Notes: generated from the letters alone by a model not told the origin. 64,000 nt of DNA from Variovorax ginsengisoli (GCF_030811835.1 NZ_JAUSRO010000010.1:159356-223355); one strand, 5' to 3'; counted from the first letter of the stretch, positions 34,959 through 43,623 are shown. Numbers and translations: made by a program.

Positions 34959-35975
34959 TTACTTGGCGACGGGCACGATGCTGTGGGCCATCTCGGTGCC
35001 GACATGCAAGGCGCGCGCACGGCCCAGCAGCATCTCGGCGGTGATCACGTCCTGCAGCGCGGAGCCGACGGACTTGTAGAGAACGATGTCGTCCGGTCCG
35101 CGCCGCACGCGGCCGCTCACGAGTTCGGACAGCGGTACCAGTCGCTCGGCGAAGGCGATGCCGGCGCGCGTGGCCGCCAGCATGTCGCCGGTGTCGTGCG
35201 CGACCTCCTCGGGCATGTCCGCCACGATGAGCGAGGCGCGGGCGATGGTCTCTTCGTCGACTTCGCGCTGCTCCGGCAGGGTGGAACCGATCGACACGAC
35301 GGTCATGCCGGGCGCGAGCCACTCGCCGCGGATCACCGGGGTCTCGTCGCGGCTGCGGGCCGCGCAGAGCACGACGTCCGCCCCCTCGACCGCCTCGCGC
35401 GCCGACACGGAGGGCTCGATGTGCCCTTTGAGCGCGTCGCGGAAGATCACCACGAACTTCTCGCGGCTCGCCGGCGTGGGGCTGAAGACCCGGACATGCG
35501 CGATGTCTCGCACCGCCGCCAGCGCCGACAGCAGGCCCTGCGCCTCGAAGCCCGAGCCGATGACACCGACCCGCAGCGGCCTGGCCGGTGCCGCGGCATC
35601 GATCGCCACGGCGGCGGTGGCTGCGGTACGGATGCCGGTGACCCGGTTGCCGTCGATCAGCGCAGCCAGCGACATGCTCTCCTGGTCGAAGAGTGACACC
35701 AGGTAGCTGGCGCGGCGCAGCTTCATGCTCGCCGAGATCAGCTTGCACCCCATGTGGCCGCCGCTGGGCGATACCGCGGAAAGACTCCGCAGCCACATGC
35801 CATCCCCCCGCGCCATGGTGCGGGGTGGAACCATGGCGGCCGGGACGGTGTCGGCATACGCGGCGCGCAAGGCATCGAACGCGGCGCGCCAATCGGCCAG
35901 CAGCGCGACGTCGGCGTCGGTGAGGAAAAGGGTGGGCGGCACACCAGCGGTGGCCGCAGAAATCGGAATGCCCAA
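34959..35975 (-). CDS. Ornithine cyclodeaminase/mu-crystallin-family oxidoreductase
   Basis: 338 residues from a TTG at 35975, selected because AGGAG lies 8 bases before it; the frame stays open upstream to 36047. Rossmann motif V-G-V-I-G-S-G-F-E-A-Q, with G-C-K-L-I-S near the substrate Lys and the late D-M-P-E-E-V-A-H-D-T-G-D. Family members form or reduce cyclic imines, deaminate ornithine or act as ketimine reductases. A small hairpin covers its ribosome site. First structural gene after the LysR at 36076-36990. Confidence 0.85.
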   Translation of the reverse strand: MGIPISAATAGVPPTLFLTDADVALLADWRAAFDALRAAYADTVPAAMVPPRTMARGDGMWLRSLSAVSPSGGHMGCKLISASMKLRRASYLVSLFDQESMSLAALIDGNRVTGIRTAATAAVAIDAAAPARPLRVGVIGSGFEAQGLLSALAAVRDIAHVRVFSPTPASREKFVVIFRDALKGHIEPSVSAREAVEGADVVLCAARSRDETPVIRGEWLAPGMTVVSIGSTLPEQREVDEETIARASLIVADMPEEVAHDTGDMLAATRAGIAFAERLVPLSELVSGRVRRGPDDIVLYKSVGSALQDVITAEMLLGRARALHVGTEMAHSIVPVAK

Positions 35976-35981
35976 GGCGAT

Positions 35982-36002
35982 GTCTCCTGCTGATAGGGAG
36001 AC
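35982..36002 (-). promoter_or_regulatory. Hairpin that can hide the ribosome site of the cyclodeaminase-like gene
   Basis: In the mRNA GTCTCC pairs with GGAGAC across a 9-base loop, and the second arm contains the Shine-Dalgarno of the TTG start at 35975. A 6-bp GC-rich stem next to a TTG start would keep translation low unless opened. Only the pairing is seen; function is inferred. Confidence 0.35.
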
Positions 36003-36075
36003 GATCGTAGGCAGCCGACCTCGTTGCGACGACCCGTGGATCGCCAAACCAGCTTTCCCTTTTTGGAATATCCGG

Positions 36076-36990
36076 TCAGGTCTGAGTCGTCGGTTTCAGA
36101 ATGTCCGGCGCCATGCGTTTGAGCAGGCGCATCACTTCGCGTGTCGCCCGCGTGTGCGCCCGGTGCGCGGTGACACCGAGCACGATCGACCGCGCCAGCA
36201 CAGGCCGTACGATGCGCACCGCGGCCAGGCGGCGCGACTCACCGGCCGTCAGCGTACCGGCAGTGATGGCATAACCGCCGCCGATGGCGGCGATCTCGTG
36301 CTGGAGACGGATCGAGTCGGCCTCCAGCACCTGTGTGAGCGCAAGCCCCTTCTGCCGGACCAGCCGCGCCAGCCGCCCCCGCAGGGGATGCGGTTCGCTC
36401 GGCAGCACGAGTGGCAGCGTCGCCACCTCCTCGAAGTCGATCGTCCGGCGTTTCGCCAGCGGATCCTTCGCGGGCACGATGAGGTAGAGCGACAGCCGGG
36501 TCAGCACGGTCTCGTCAGGCGTCGCCGTGTCTTCCTCCCTGAGCAACAGGGCAAGGTCCAGCCGGCCCTGGAGCAGCAGTTCCTCGAGTTGCGCGCTCGA
36601 GCCTTCGGTCAGATGGAGCCGGACCTGCGGCCAGGCCTTCTGCACCGCGGAGAACAAGGGGCCTGCCAGAACCGCGACGGCCGACGGCAAGAGTCCGACC
36701 CGCACATCGCCGATGGGCGTGTCCTTGCTCGTGCGCATGTCGTCCGCGAGCTGCTCGGCGTCCCGGATCAGCGCCATGACGCGCGGGTAGACCTGCTCGC
36801 CGAATTCGGTCAGCACGACGCCGCGGCCGGTCCGCCGGAACAGGCGCGTGCCGGACTCCTCCTCCAGGCGTGCGATATGGCGGCTTACCACCGACTGCTG
36901 CATGTCCAGCGCCAACGCGGCCGCCGTCACGCTGCCTGCGTCCGCGACTTTCACGAACAGCTGCCACTTGGGGTCAAGGATGTTGAGCAC
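36076..36990 (-). CDS. LysR-family regulator upstream of the cyclodeaminase-like operon
   Basis: 304 residues from a GTG at 36990 that gives a normal LysR N-terminus (N-I-L-D-P-K-W-Q-L-F-V-K-V-A-D-A-G-S-V-T-A-A-A). The frame is open to 37059. Helix-turn-helix with Q-Q-S-V-V-S-R-H-I-A-R-L-E-E-E. It lies 100 bases before the operon on the same strand, so it may be co-transcribed with it rather than divergent, less usual for LysR genes. The effector is unknown. Confidence 0.88.
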   Translation of the reverse strand: MLNILDPKWQLFVKVADAGSVTAAALALDMQQSVVSRHIARLEEESGTRLFRRTGRGVVLTEFGEQVYPRVMALIRDAEQLADDMRTSKDTPIGDVRVGLLPSAVAVLAGPLFSAVQKAWPQVRLHLTEGSSAQLEELLLQGRLDLALLLREEDTATPDETVLTRLSLYLIVPAKDPLAKRRTIDFEEVATLPLVLPSEPHPLRGRLARLVRQKGLALTQVLEADSIRLQHEIAAIGGGYAITAGTLTAGESRRLAAVRIVRPVLARSIVLGVTAHRAHTRATREVMRLLKRMAPDILKPTTQT

Positions 36991-37167
36991 AGTTATCTTC
37001 TTGGACGGTGCGTGACGAACGCCTGTGGATGCAAGGGTGGAATCAAGGCTCACGTACAACGGGTCGCATCGCGGAATCTATTCTGGCTCGAACCCAGAGA
37101 TGGCCACCCCGACCCACGCCTGAGTCACATGCGCAAGCACCGCCGGCGGGCCGCCACCGCGCCGTGG

Positions 37168-38352
37168 TCAGGGCAGATCGGACGCACTCGGACCGTGCAC
37201 TGCCCCCACCGCTCTTGGCGCACGACGGGCACGATGGACGCAGGCAAACGCTGAGACAGCGAGGCCATCGATCACAAGTGCAGCAACACCAATGCTGCCA
37301 TACCCCCAACCCTTGACGAGCGTGCCCCCGAGGATGGGGCCGATAGCAGCGCCGAACATGAGCATGGCCGGCGTCGCGGCCAAGGCGCGGCCGCTGGGGT
37401 CCAATCGGGCCAGCACGCCAAAGGCGAAGGTATGGGTGAAGATCATCACTGCCGCGAAGACCGCAGCCGCCACCGCGTAGGGCGCAAACACCGGTGAGTT
37501 CATCATCACGACGACCAAGAGAGCTTGCACGGCGGGGCCCACCACCAGAACCTTGCGGGCCGGCCAGCGCTTTTCCAACACAGCCGCCAAGGCGGCCGGA
37601 AACAGGTTGACCACGCCGAGCGCGATCAGCACGCCCATGACAGCCTCCATGCCGAAGCCGCGGTCGCTGCCGACCCGTTCAAGAAAGCTGAACGTCATGG
37701 ACTGCACCAGGCCCATGCCCGCAATTCCGAGAACCCCCCACCAGATGGCTACAGGCAAGGGGGCTGCAGGGGCACCCTTCGCTCGTGCACTGTCTGGCAA
37801 GTCGGGCACGGGGAAAGCCAGCAACGCAGCCAGAGCCCCCACGGCCATGACGCCTGCGAACACCTGGAACAGCACGGGCCCACCCCGGATTGCCACCAGG
37901 CTCGGGGCCACGCCGAGGAAGGCGATGGCAAAGAAGCCCAGCGCAATGCCGACCCACGCAAAAAGGCGGTGCGGGTTGGGACTGCGGGCGATGGTGCCGT
38001 GCGTCACGCTCAACGCCGCACCCGCGGCAAGGCCGGATCCCAGGTGCAGCAAGGCCAGCATGTCGAAGTCGGTGGTGGTGGCGGCCGCGGCGAATCCCAC
38101 GGCCGCGCAGCTGAAGCCCATGGTGGCCACCGTGCGGCCGTGCAGACGCTGAAAGAAGGGCGCCAACACGAGGCTGGAGACCACGGCGCCCACCAGAAAC
38201 AAGGTCGCGAGCAGGCCCGCCTGCTGCGGGTCGAAGCGGTAGGCCGACATCAGCGTGCCGACCCACACGGGCAACGCAACCAGATCCACCATGCCTGCGC
38301 AGTGGCCTGTCATCAACGCGATGCGGCCGCGCAGCGAATTGGTTGTGATCAT
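37168..38352 (-). CDS. MFS transporter (YbfB-like, 12 helices)
   Basis: 394 residues, about 12 hydrophobic helices. MFS-typical G-x-L-x-x-x-F-L-V-G in helices 1-2 and R-A-L-A-A-T-P-A in helix 10. The ATG at 38352 has GAGG upstream. It is the last gene of the operon beginning at 43419 and is followed by the LysR promoter region. Probably imports the aromatic substrate or exports an intermediate; direction cannot be judged. Confidence 0.88.
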   Translation of the reverse strand: MITTNSLRGRIALMTGHCAGMVDLVALPVWVGTLMSAYRFDPQQAGLLATLFLVGAVVSSLVLAPFFQRLHGRTVATMGFSCAAVGFAAAATTTDFDMLALLHLGSGLAAGAALSVTHGTIARSPNPHRLFAWVGIALGFFAIAFLGVAPSLVAIRGGPVLFQVFAGVMAVGALAALLAFPVPDLPDSARAKGAPAAPLPVAIWWGVLGIAGMGLVQSMTFSFLERVGSDRGFGMEAVMGVLIALGVVNLFPAALAAVLEKRWPARKVLVVGPAVQALLVVVMMNSPVFAPYAVAAAVFAAVMIFTHTFAFGVLARLDPSGRALAATPAMLMFGAAIGPILGGTLVKGWGYGSIGVAALVIDGLAVSAFACVHRARRAPRAVGAVHGPSASDLP

Positions 38353-38364
38353 GGCAACCTCGCT

Positions 38365-39495
38365 TCAGATGGGCTGGGCCAATGCCATGAGGGACTCGCG
38401 CATGATCCGTGAGTGCTCTTCCTTGTCGCCGCCGTCGATCTCGATCACGCCCAAGCGGGCGGAGTTTTCGACCACCATGCGGCAACGGTCCCAGCGGCGG
38501 GCTTCGAACGCCGCCAGTGCTGCGGGCACATCGGCCACACGGCCCAGCTCATCCGCCAGCACCAGTGCATCTTCGATGCCGATGCACGCGCCTGATGCCA
38601 GGTGGGGCGTGGTGGCATGGACCGTGTCGCCGATCAGCACCACACGGCCACGCGACCAAGGGCGTGGCATGAGCAGACCCTCGAGCGGGCGGAAGACGAT
38701 CTGCGAGTCCGCGCCGATCTGGTCGCGGATGCCCCGCAGCGTGGGCGCGGAGAAGCCATCCAGCAAGCCACGCAACCGGTCTGCGAATGTCGACGGATCG
38801 ACGTAGTCGTTGGTGGCGCGCGGCTCGGTGACGAAGAGGTACATCTCTGTCTTGGAGACTGGATTCACGCCGGGCTTGATCTGTGGCCCCAGCCACATCG
38901 TGGCGCGCGTGATTTCCGGCGGGCACGGCAGCACCGCGCGCCAGACCGCCTGACCGCTGTAGCGCGGCTTGGGAGCGTCTTCGAAGACCGCCGCACGCAC
39001 CTTGGAATAGAGCCCGTCGGCGCCGACCACGAGGTCGTAGCGCAGGCGCTGACCATCGGTGAAGCTGACCTGCACGCCATCGGCCTCCTGCTCGATGGCC
39101 GTGAAGGTGCAGCCCAGCCGGACATGGGCACCCGCCGCACGGGTGGCATCGGCCAGGATGCGTGCCAGGACGGGACGCATGATGGCTCCCTCTCCGGGAA
39201 CGTCGGCACGGGCCAGGCGGGGCGTGGGCAGTGTGGCGATCAGCTCGCCGGTGGGCAGATGCAGGTTCACGCCGTCGGCACCATGGCCCTGCGCGAGGAA
39301 GGCGTCCAGGATGCCCAGGCGCCCGAATGCCCTGAGCGTGGCGGCGCCCAGGCTGATGCCCGCGCCATAGCTGCGCCAGCCGGGGTCGATCTCGACCAGG
39401 TCCACTTGGGCGCCCTGCTTGCGCAGTTCGATGGCGGCGGCCATGCCGGAAAAGCCGCCGCCGATGATGAGGATGCGTTGGGAAGAAAGTTTCAT
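38365..39495 (-). CDS. FAD-dependent aromatic monooxygenase (single-component, PHBH-like)
   Basis: 376 residues. FAD-binding I-I-G-G-G-F-S-G-M-A-A-A at the N-terminus, a mid D-G motif (V-G-A-D-G-L-Y-S-K-V-R) that binds FAD and NAD(P)H, and the late G-D-T-V-H-A-T-T-P-H motif. The family hydroxylates phenols, hydroxypyridines or benzoates, sometimes with loss of a carboxyl. Its ATG overlaps the Rieske gene by 4 bases. No reductase is needed for such enzymes, so the role of the coupled Rieske protein is open. Confidence 0.9.
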   Translation of the reverse strand: MKLSSQRILIIGGGFSGMAAAIELRKQGAQVDLVEIDPGWRSYGAGISLGAATLRAFGRLGILDAFLAQGHGADGVNLHLPTGELIATLPTPRLARADVPGEGAIMRPVLARILADATRAAGAHVRLGCTFTAIEQEADGVQVSFTDGQRLRYDLVVGADGLYSKVRAAVFEDAPKPRYSGQAVWRAVLPCPPEITRATMWLGPQIKPGVNPVSKTEMYLFVTEPRATNDYVDPSTFADRLRGLLDGFSAPTLRGIRDQIGADSQIVFRPLEGLLMPRPWSRGRVVLIGDTVHATTPHLASGACIGIEDALVLADELGRVADVPAALAAFEARRWDRCRMVVENSARLGVIEIDGGDKEEHSRIMRESLMALAQPI

Positions 39496-39842
39496 TGTTG
39501 TGTCTCCTTATGGGGGGCTTCAGCAAGATGGATGTCGCCATTCGCTTGCAGGGTCAGGGGCAGATTGGTCAGGCAATCTCCCAGGCAGGGACCGAGCGTG
39601 CACCGACCGGTCGTGATGTCGAACAGGGCACCGTGGGCGGCGCAGACGATACGGTCTCGTGCCGCATTGAGGTAGTGGTCCTTGCGCCATGCCATCGGCG
39701 TGCCATGGTGCGGGCAGGCATCAGCGTAGGCATAGAGCCGGTCTCCCTGCCGCACGATGAACACCGTGTCCTGACCACGGCCTTCAGGGTCGAAGCCGCG
39801 GGCGGCGCCGTCGGGCAGGTCACGTCGATGGCACAGTTTCAT
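39492..39842 (-). CDS. Rieske [2Fe-2S] protein, small
   Basis: 116 residues, one Rieske domain: C43-x-H45 (C-P-H-H-G) and C67-x2-H70 (C-A-A-H-G-A-L-F) bind the cluster. The gap between the pairs is longer (21 residues) than in typical ferredoxins, closer to NirD-like or unclassified members. Three more cysteines (81, 86, 90) follow. It overlaps both neighbours (VOC gene by 23 bases, monooxygenase by 4). No ring-hydroxylating oxygenase subunit exists in the window, so it may feed the flavin enzyme or another partner elsewhere. Confidence 0.88.
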   Translation of the reverse strand: MKLCHRRDLPDGAARGFDPEGRGQDTVFIVRQGDRLYAYADACPHHGTPMAWRKDHYLNAARDRIVCAAHGALFDITTGRCTLGPCLGDCLTNLPLTLQANGDIHLAEAPHKETQQ

Positions 39843-40797
39843 GGACCGGCCTCAATGGAGCGCCTGCCGGCGGCGGACCCGAAGGTGCCCACTTCTCGCG
39901 ATGCTGGAACAGGAACAGCTGCGATGCGTCCGCACTCATCGGTGCCTCGCGCGCAGCCCATGTCTCGTCGTGCAGGTCCATGTCGGCGTCGTATTCGACA
40001 TGGCAGCCCAGCGGAGAATTGAAGTACCAGAACCAGTTGCTGCCAAACCTGTGGCGCCCCGGGCCCCAGAAGCTCTGGTAGCCCTTCTCGACGAAGCGGG
40101 TGCCGGCCAGCAGCACTTCGGTGGGGCCGCCCATATGGAAGGTGAAGTGCTCGCAACCCTTCATGAACGGCGGGGTCTGGATCATGAACAGGGTGTGGTG
40201 GTCCTGAGTGCCTGCCGGGCGAAGGAAGGGGCCGACACCAATGAAGCGGTCGGTACAGACAAAGCCCAGGCGTTGATAGAACGCTTCGGCCTTGGCTGTG
40301 TCGGGGACGAAGTAAACGACGTGCGACAGCGATCGTGGGCTGGCCGGCATGTCGGGCGGCAGACCCAGCGCGTTGGGGCGCCGGTTCGGCTCGGCGCCCG
40401 GCGCGTTCACTGCTTCGGCCGGCAGCGCCAGGGGCTTTCGTACCGTGACCTGAAATGCCAGCGCAAAGCCCAGGTCGTCGCTGGCGCGCAGCACACCGCC
40501 CTGGCGCACCACGGTCCGGTCGGTTGCCAGCTCGGCCTCGATGGCGTCGAGCGTGGCTTCGTCGGCCACGCCATACACCGTCTCGCGCAGCATGCTGGCG
40601 GTGCCGAGCCCGGCCGGCAAGGCGGGATCGTCTTTCGCGCGAATTTCCACCGCCGTGCCGTCGAGCGCTTCGAAGCGGCCGCCTTGCGCCGTCACGGCCA
40701 CAGGCGTCAGGCCGTAGTCCGTCAGGTATTGCGAACAGGCCGCGACGTCGTCCACGCCGAAGACCAGGGTATCGAGCCCGATGATTTTCATCTTCAT
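39820..40797 (-). CDS. Two-domain VOC protein, probable extradiol dioxygenase
   Basis: 325 residues from the ATG at 40797. ATGs at 40833 (overlapping the hydrolase stop) and 40791 (AAGGA at a better distance) are alternatives. Two glyoxalase/extradiol modules: residues about 3-115 and 145-300. Possible metal ligands in the C-terminal module are the His of S-L-S-H-V-V-Y-F, the His of E-H-F-T-F-H-M and the Glu of C-H-V-E-Y-D. It sits between the C-C hydrolase-like enzyme and the monooxygenase, the usual meta-cleavage order: hydroxylation, extradiol cleavage, hydrolysis. Confidence 0.8.
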   Translation of the reverse strand: MKMKIIGLDTLVFGVDDVAACSQYLTDYGLTPVAVTAQGGRFEALDGTAVEIRAKDDPALPAGLGTASMLRETVYGVADEATLDAIEAELATDRTVVRQGGVLRASDDLGFALAFQVTVRKPLALPAEAVNAPGAEPNRRPNALGLPPDMPASPRSLSHVVYFVPDTAKAEAFYQRLGFVCTDRFIGVGPFLRPAGTQDHHTLFMIQTPPFMKGCEHFTFHMGGPTEVLLAGTRFVEKGYQSFWGPGRHRFGSNWFWYFNSPLGCHVEYDADMDLHDETWAAREAPMSADASQLFLFQHREKWAPSGPPPAGAPLRPVHETVPST

Positions 40798-40829
40798 GTC
40801 CTTGAGTTGTTCCAGTTTTGTCTGTGTGT

Positions 40830-41987
40830 TCATGCGGTGCGTCCGCCCAACGTCTCGGCCACCCAATCGGCGATGTAGTGCCCCGCATTGATGCTGTTGT
40901 CGAAGCTGCTGTGCTGCACGCCGCCCTCGCGCTCGGTGAAGACCTTCAGCTCCCGCTGCGGGCTGTTGACCAATTGCTCGTACGTGCGATGCGCCCACTT
41001 CAGCGGGATCTGGGAGTCCTTCTCGCCATGGGTCACGAGAAAGGGCACGCGGATCTTCTCGACCACGCCATCGAGATGCACCTTCTCTGCGATCTGCATG
41101 AATTCATCCATGTCCTTGGCACCCCAGACCCATTGCACATGCGACCAGTAGTGCGGCACGGGGAAACTGCCCTCCTTCTCCAGGCGGCGCTTCTGCACGT
41201 CGCGCCAGTCGTGGTTGGCGCCCCAGACCACGCCGCAGGCGAAGCGTGGCTCGAAGGCCACGGCACGCGGGCAGTAGTAGCCACCCAGCGAAACCCCTTC
41301 CATGCCAATGCGACTGGCATCCACGTCGGGGCGAGTCTCGATCCAGTCCACGACGCGGCTGGCCCAGTGCTCGCTGTCGTAGCGGGCGGTCAGGCCGTGC
41401 AGGCGCAAGGCCTCGCCGGTGCCCGGTTGGTCCACGACCAGCGACGACACGCCGCGCCTGGCCAGCCACGCGGGCAGGCCCACGCGGTATTTCATTTCCT
41501 TGGTCGAATCCAGGCCGTTGACCTGCACCAGCAAGGGTGCCGGCCCGTGCACGCCCTCGGCGCGCACGTACAAGGCAGACAGGTGCGTGTCCTCGTAGGG
41601 AATCTCGACCCGCTCGCAGTTCTCACCCGCCAGATGCACGCCCTGCGCGAAGAGATCGATCACGCGCCCGTACAGCGCCGCACGCCCGGCGGACCCGTGG
41701 GCCTGCAGGCGCTCGGCGGTGAGGAGGTAGCTGGCCGCGCGACCGAGCTTCTCGCCCGCCGACAACTTGCGTCCCCGGGCAAGGTCGTCCTCGGCCAGCG
41801 CACAGAGTTTGTCGGCCATGTGCACCCAGGTTTCACGAAACGCCTGGGTGCCTGCGGCGTCCGGTGCCTTGGCGGCCTCCTGCAAGGGCGCGCACATCTC
41901 CTCGATTTCGCCGATGCGTGCGCCCATCTCGATGGCCAGATCGACGGAGAGGTTCCAGACGTAGTTGGTGGGGAAATACTTGAACAT
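40830..41987 (-). CDS. Alpha/beta hydrolase, 2,6-dihydroxypseudooxynicotine hydrolase-like (copy 2)
   Basis: 385 residues with the same architecture as the copy at 28189-29376: helical cap, then S233 (G-V-S-L-G-G), D324 (G-E-K-D-S) and H359 (V-Q-H-S-S). The first 29 residues are identical in the two copies, the rest about three quarters. In this operon it lies next to the VOC and flavin enzymes and could hydrolyse the ring-cleavage product or remove an acyl side chain. Stop overlaps the VOC frame. Confidence 0.85.
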   Translation of the reverse strand: MFKYFPTNYVWNLSVDLAIEMGARIGEIEEMCAPLQEAAKAPDAAGTQAFRETWVHMADKLCALAEDDLARGRKLSAGEKLGRAASYLLTAERLQAHGSAGRAALYGRVIDLFAQGVHLAGENCERVEIPYEDTHLSALYVRAEGVHGPAPLLVQVNGLDSTKEMKYRVGLPAWLARRGVSSLVVDQPGTGEALRLHGLTARYDSEHWASRVVDWIETRPDVDASRIGMEGVSLGGYYCPRAVAFEPRFACGVVWGANHDWRDVQKRRLEKEGSFPVPHYWSHVQWVWGAKDMDEFMQIAEKVHLDGVVEKIRVPFLVTHGEKDSQIPLKWAHRTYEQLVNSPQRELKVFTEREGGVQHSSFDNSINAGHYIADWVAETLGGRTA

Positions 41988-41998
41988 GGGGCCTGCTG

Positions 41999-42487
41999 TC
42001 AGGGAAGCTTGTTGCCGGCCTTCGGGCCGATGCCGAGCGTGCCGAAGAAGGTGGCCGTGGGGGCGTCCTGGAAGTCGGGCACGAAGCGAAACGCATGGAT
42101 CTGCCCGTTGACGATGCGCAGCACGTCGTTGCCGATGACGCGCTCCACACCGGCCTGCCGGTAGAACGGGCTGTGCACTTCGAGCCTGGCGTCGAGCACA
42201 TCGCCCCACACGTCGACCGACACGATGTCGATGCGCGCGCCTGGCTTGACCACGGTCTGCTCAATGTAGAACGCCAGGCAGGTGGGGTTGTCCATCTCGG
42301 GCGAGCAGCCGATGAAGTCGGAGCGTTCCACGTCCGGGGCGATGAGCGCGCGCACAGCCGGCATGTCCGCCGAATGCACGGCCTGCACGTAGCGTGTGAA
42401 CACGGCGCGGGGGCCCGGCGGCTGTGCGGCGCCAGCCAGCGCGGAAGCGGCCCACAGGGCGGGGGCGAGAAGATGTTTCGCATTCAT
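41999..42487 (-). CDS. NTF2-like (SnoaL) exported protein
   Basis: 162 residues. Signal peptide (about 1-22, A-L-A-G-A-A) followed by a cone-shaped NTF2-like fold: R-A-V-F-T-R-Y-V-Q-A-V-H-S-A-D-M-P-A-V-R-A-L-I-A-P-D-V and late R-V-I-G-N-D-V-L-R-I-V-N-G-Q-I. Such proteins bind or isomerise small hydrophobic compounds. A periplasmic form in a catabolic operon may help ligand handling. 20 bases after the outer-membrane protein gene, 11 before the hydrolase. Confidence 0.8.
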   Translation of the reverse strand: MNAKHLLAPALWAASALAGAAQPPGPRAVFTRYVQAVHSADMPAVRALIAPDVERSDFIGCSPEMDNPTCLAFYIEQTVVKPGARIDIVSVDVWGDVLDARLEVHSPFYRQAGVERVIGNDVLRIVNGQIHAFRFVPDFQDAPTATFFGTLGIGPKAGNKLP

Positions 42488-42507
42488 GGGTAGCCTCGTC
42501 GGTTGGG

Positions 42508-43419
42508 TCAGGATTTGATCCACAAGGGGATCGCCAAGCCGATGCCCAGGATGTTGTTCCTGGACATGTTGGCCGCGTAGATGCCGCGCTGGTAGCTCAG
42601 GCTCACGCTGAAAGGCCCGGCGTTGTAGTTAAGCGAGGGTCCGAGGGCAAAGCTGCGTGCTCGGTTGCCCGGTATGACGGCGCCGTTCTGCTGGTCGTCG
42701 CTGAACTGGTTGAGATAAGAGCCGACCACACCCATCTTCCAGGGACCAGCGTTCCAGCCGGCGGTGAACTCTGCGACATAGCCCCGGCCCGAGCGGTAGT
42801 TGGTGCTGTCGTTCTCCTGGTTGATCAACAGACGGTTGATCAGGCCCACGTCCAGTCCGTTGGGGTCGTTGTGACGGAACCCGAGCACTGGCTGGAAGGA
42901 TGTGTACCCCGTCGACACGCTCGATCGGTTGGGGTTGTACGAACCGTTGGACAAGGCCACGTCCAGCCCGGCAATCAGGTTGGTGTAGGGCGCCAGACTC
43001 CAGCGCAGGATCACCGGCGAGACGGTGATGTTGGCTACACCGTTGTGCCGCTCGCTGTGACCCGCAATGTCAGTGTGCAGCGACACCGCCGGAATCACCA
43101 GCTGTGAGTACAGACTGGCACCCAGCACCGTGGTGGGATAGGCCGCAAGAATGCGCGTGGTGGCCGAGAACGCGCCCAACTTGAAGGGAATCGGCCGCTT
43201 GTTTCCCTGGTTGTCATACAGCCCGTTGGACGAGGTGTACTGCAACTGCTCCAACGCAAACAGGCCGGGCACGGGCGGCATGCCGGCGACATACTCTCCG
43301 GTAGAGCCGACCGGGAATGGAGAAGTGCCGCCTTCGAAGGCGTGCGCACTCTGGGCGCCGCACAGGGCGAGCGCCATGCAGCTCGCCGCGGGGCCGGCAG
43401 ACAGGAATTTTCTACGCAT
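42508..43419 (-). CDS. Outer-membrane protein, MetA-pathway of phenol degradation family (SphA-like)
   Basis: 303 residues from the ATG at 43419 with AAGGAG upstream. Signal peptide ends at A-H-A, then alternating beta-strands rich in Y, N and G: G-S-Y-N-P-N-R and G-L-D-V-G-L-I-N-R-L-L-I-N-Q-E-N. The family forms barrels thought to bring hydrophobic aromatics through the outer membrane. First gene of the seven-gene operon and so supports an aromatic substrate. Confidence 0.85.
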   Translation of the reverse strand: MRRKFLSAGPAASCMALALCGAQSAHAFEGGTSPFPVGSTGEYVAGMPPVPGLFALEQLQYTSSNGLYDNQGNKRPIPFKLGAFSATTRILAAYPTTVLGASLYSQLVIPAVSLHTDIAGHSERHNGVANITVSPVILRWSLAPYTNLIAGLDVALSNGSYNPNRSSVSTGYTSFQPVLGFRHNDPNGLDVGLINRLLINQENDSTNYRSGRGYVAEFTAGWNAGPWKMGVVGSYLNQFSDDQQNGAVIPGNRARSFALGPSLNYNAGPFSVSLSYQRGIYAANMSRNNILGIGLAIPLWIKS

Positions 43420-43584
43420 ATTTGTCTCCTTGTTGATCACGCCTCCCGCTCTGCGAGGGCGCTTCTTTTACCTTGTCGTGTGGGCGTCACGCCGCCGAAA
43501 TGGCAGCGCACGTCAACACGCTCGTCCAGCCGGCCGCATGGGGACGACGTGTGCTGGAACGGGTCCTAGACTAAGATTTGAGCG

Positions 43585-43623
43585 TCCATCCATCAAATGG
43601 ATTGATTCCATTCGTCCTATGGA
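43585..43623. promoter_or_regulatory. Two tandem LysR boxes (TCCAT-N7-ATGGA, 22 bp apart)
   Basis: The 17-bp inverted repeat TCCAT-N7-ATGGA occurs at 43585-43601 and again at 43607-43623. Starts differ by 22 bp, two helix turns, so a LysR tetramer could bind both on one face. Each has T-N11-A spacing. They lie between the divergent LysR (43726) and the operon start (43419). Confidence 0.7.
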
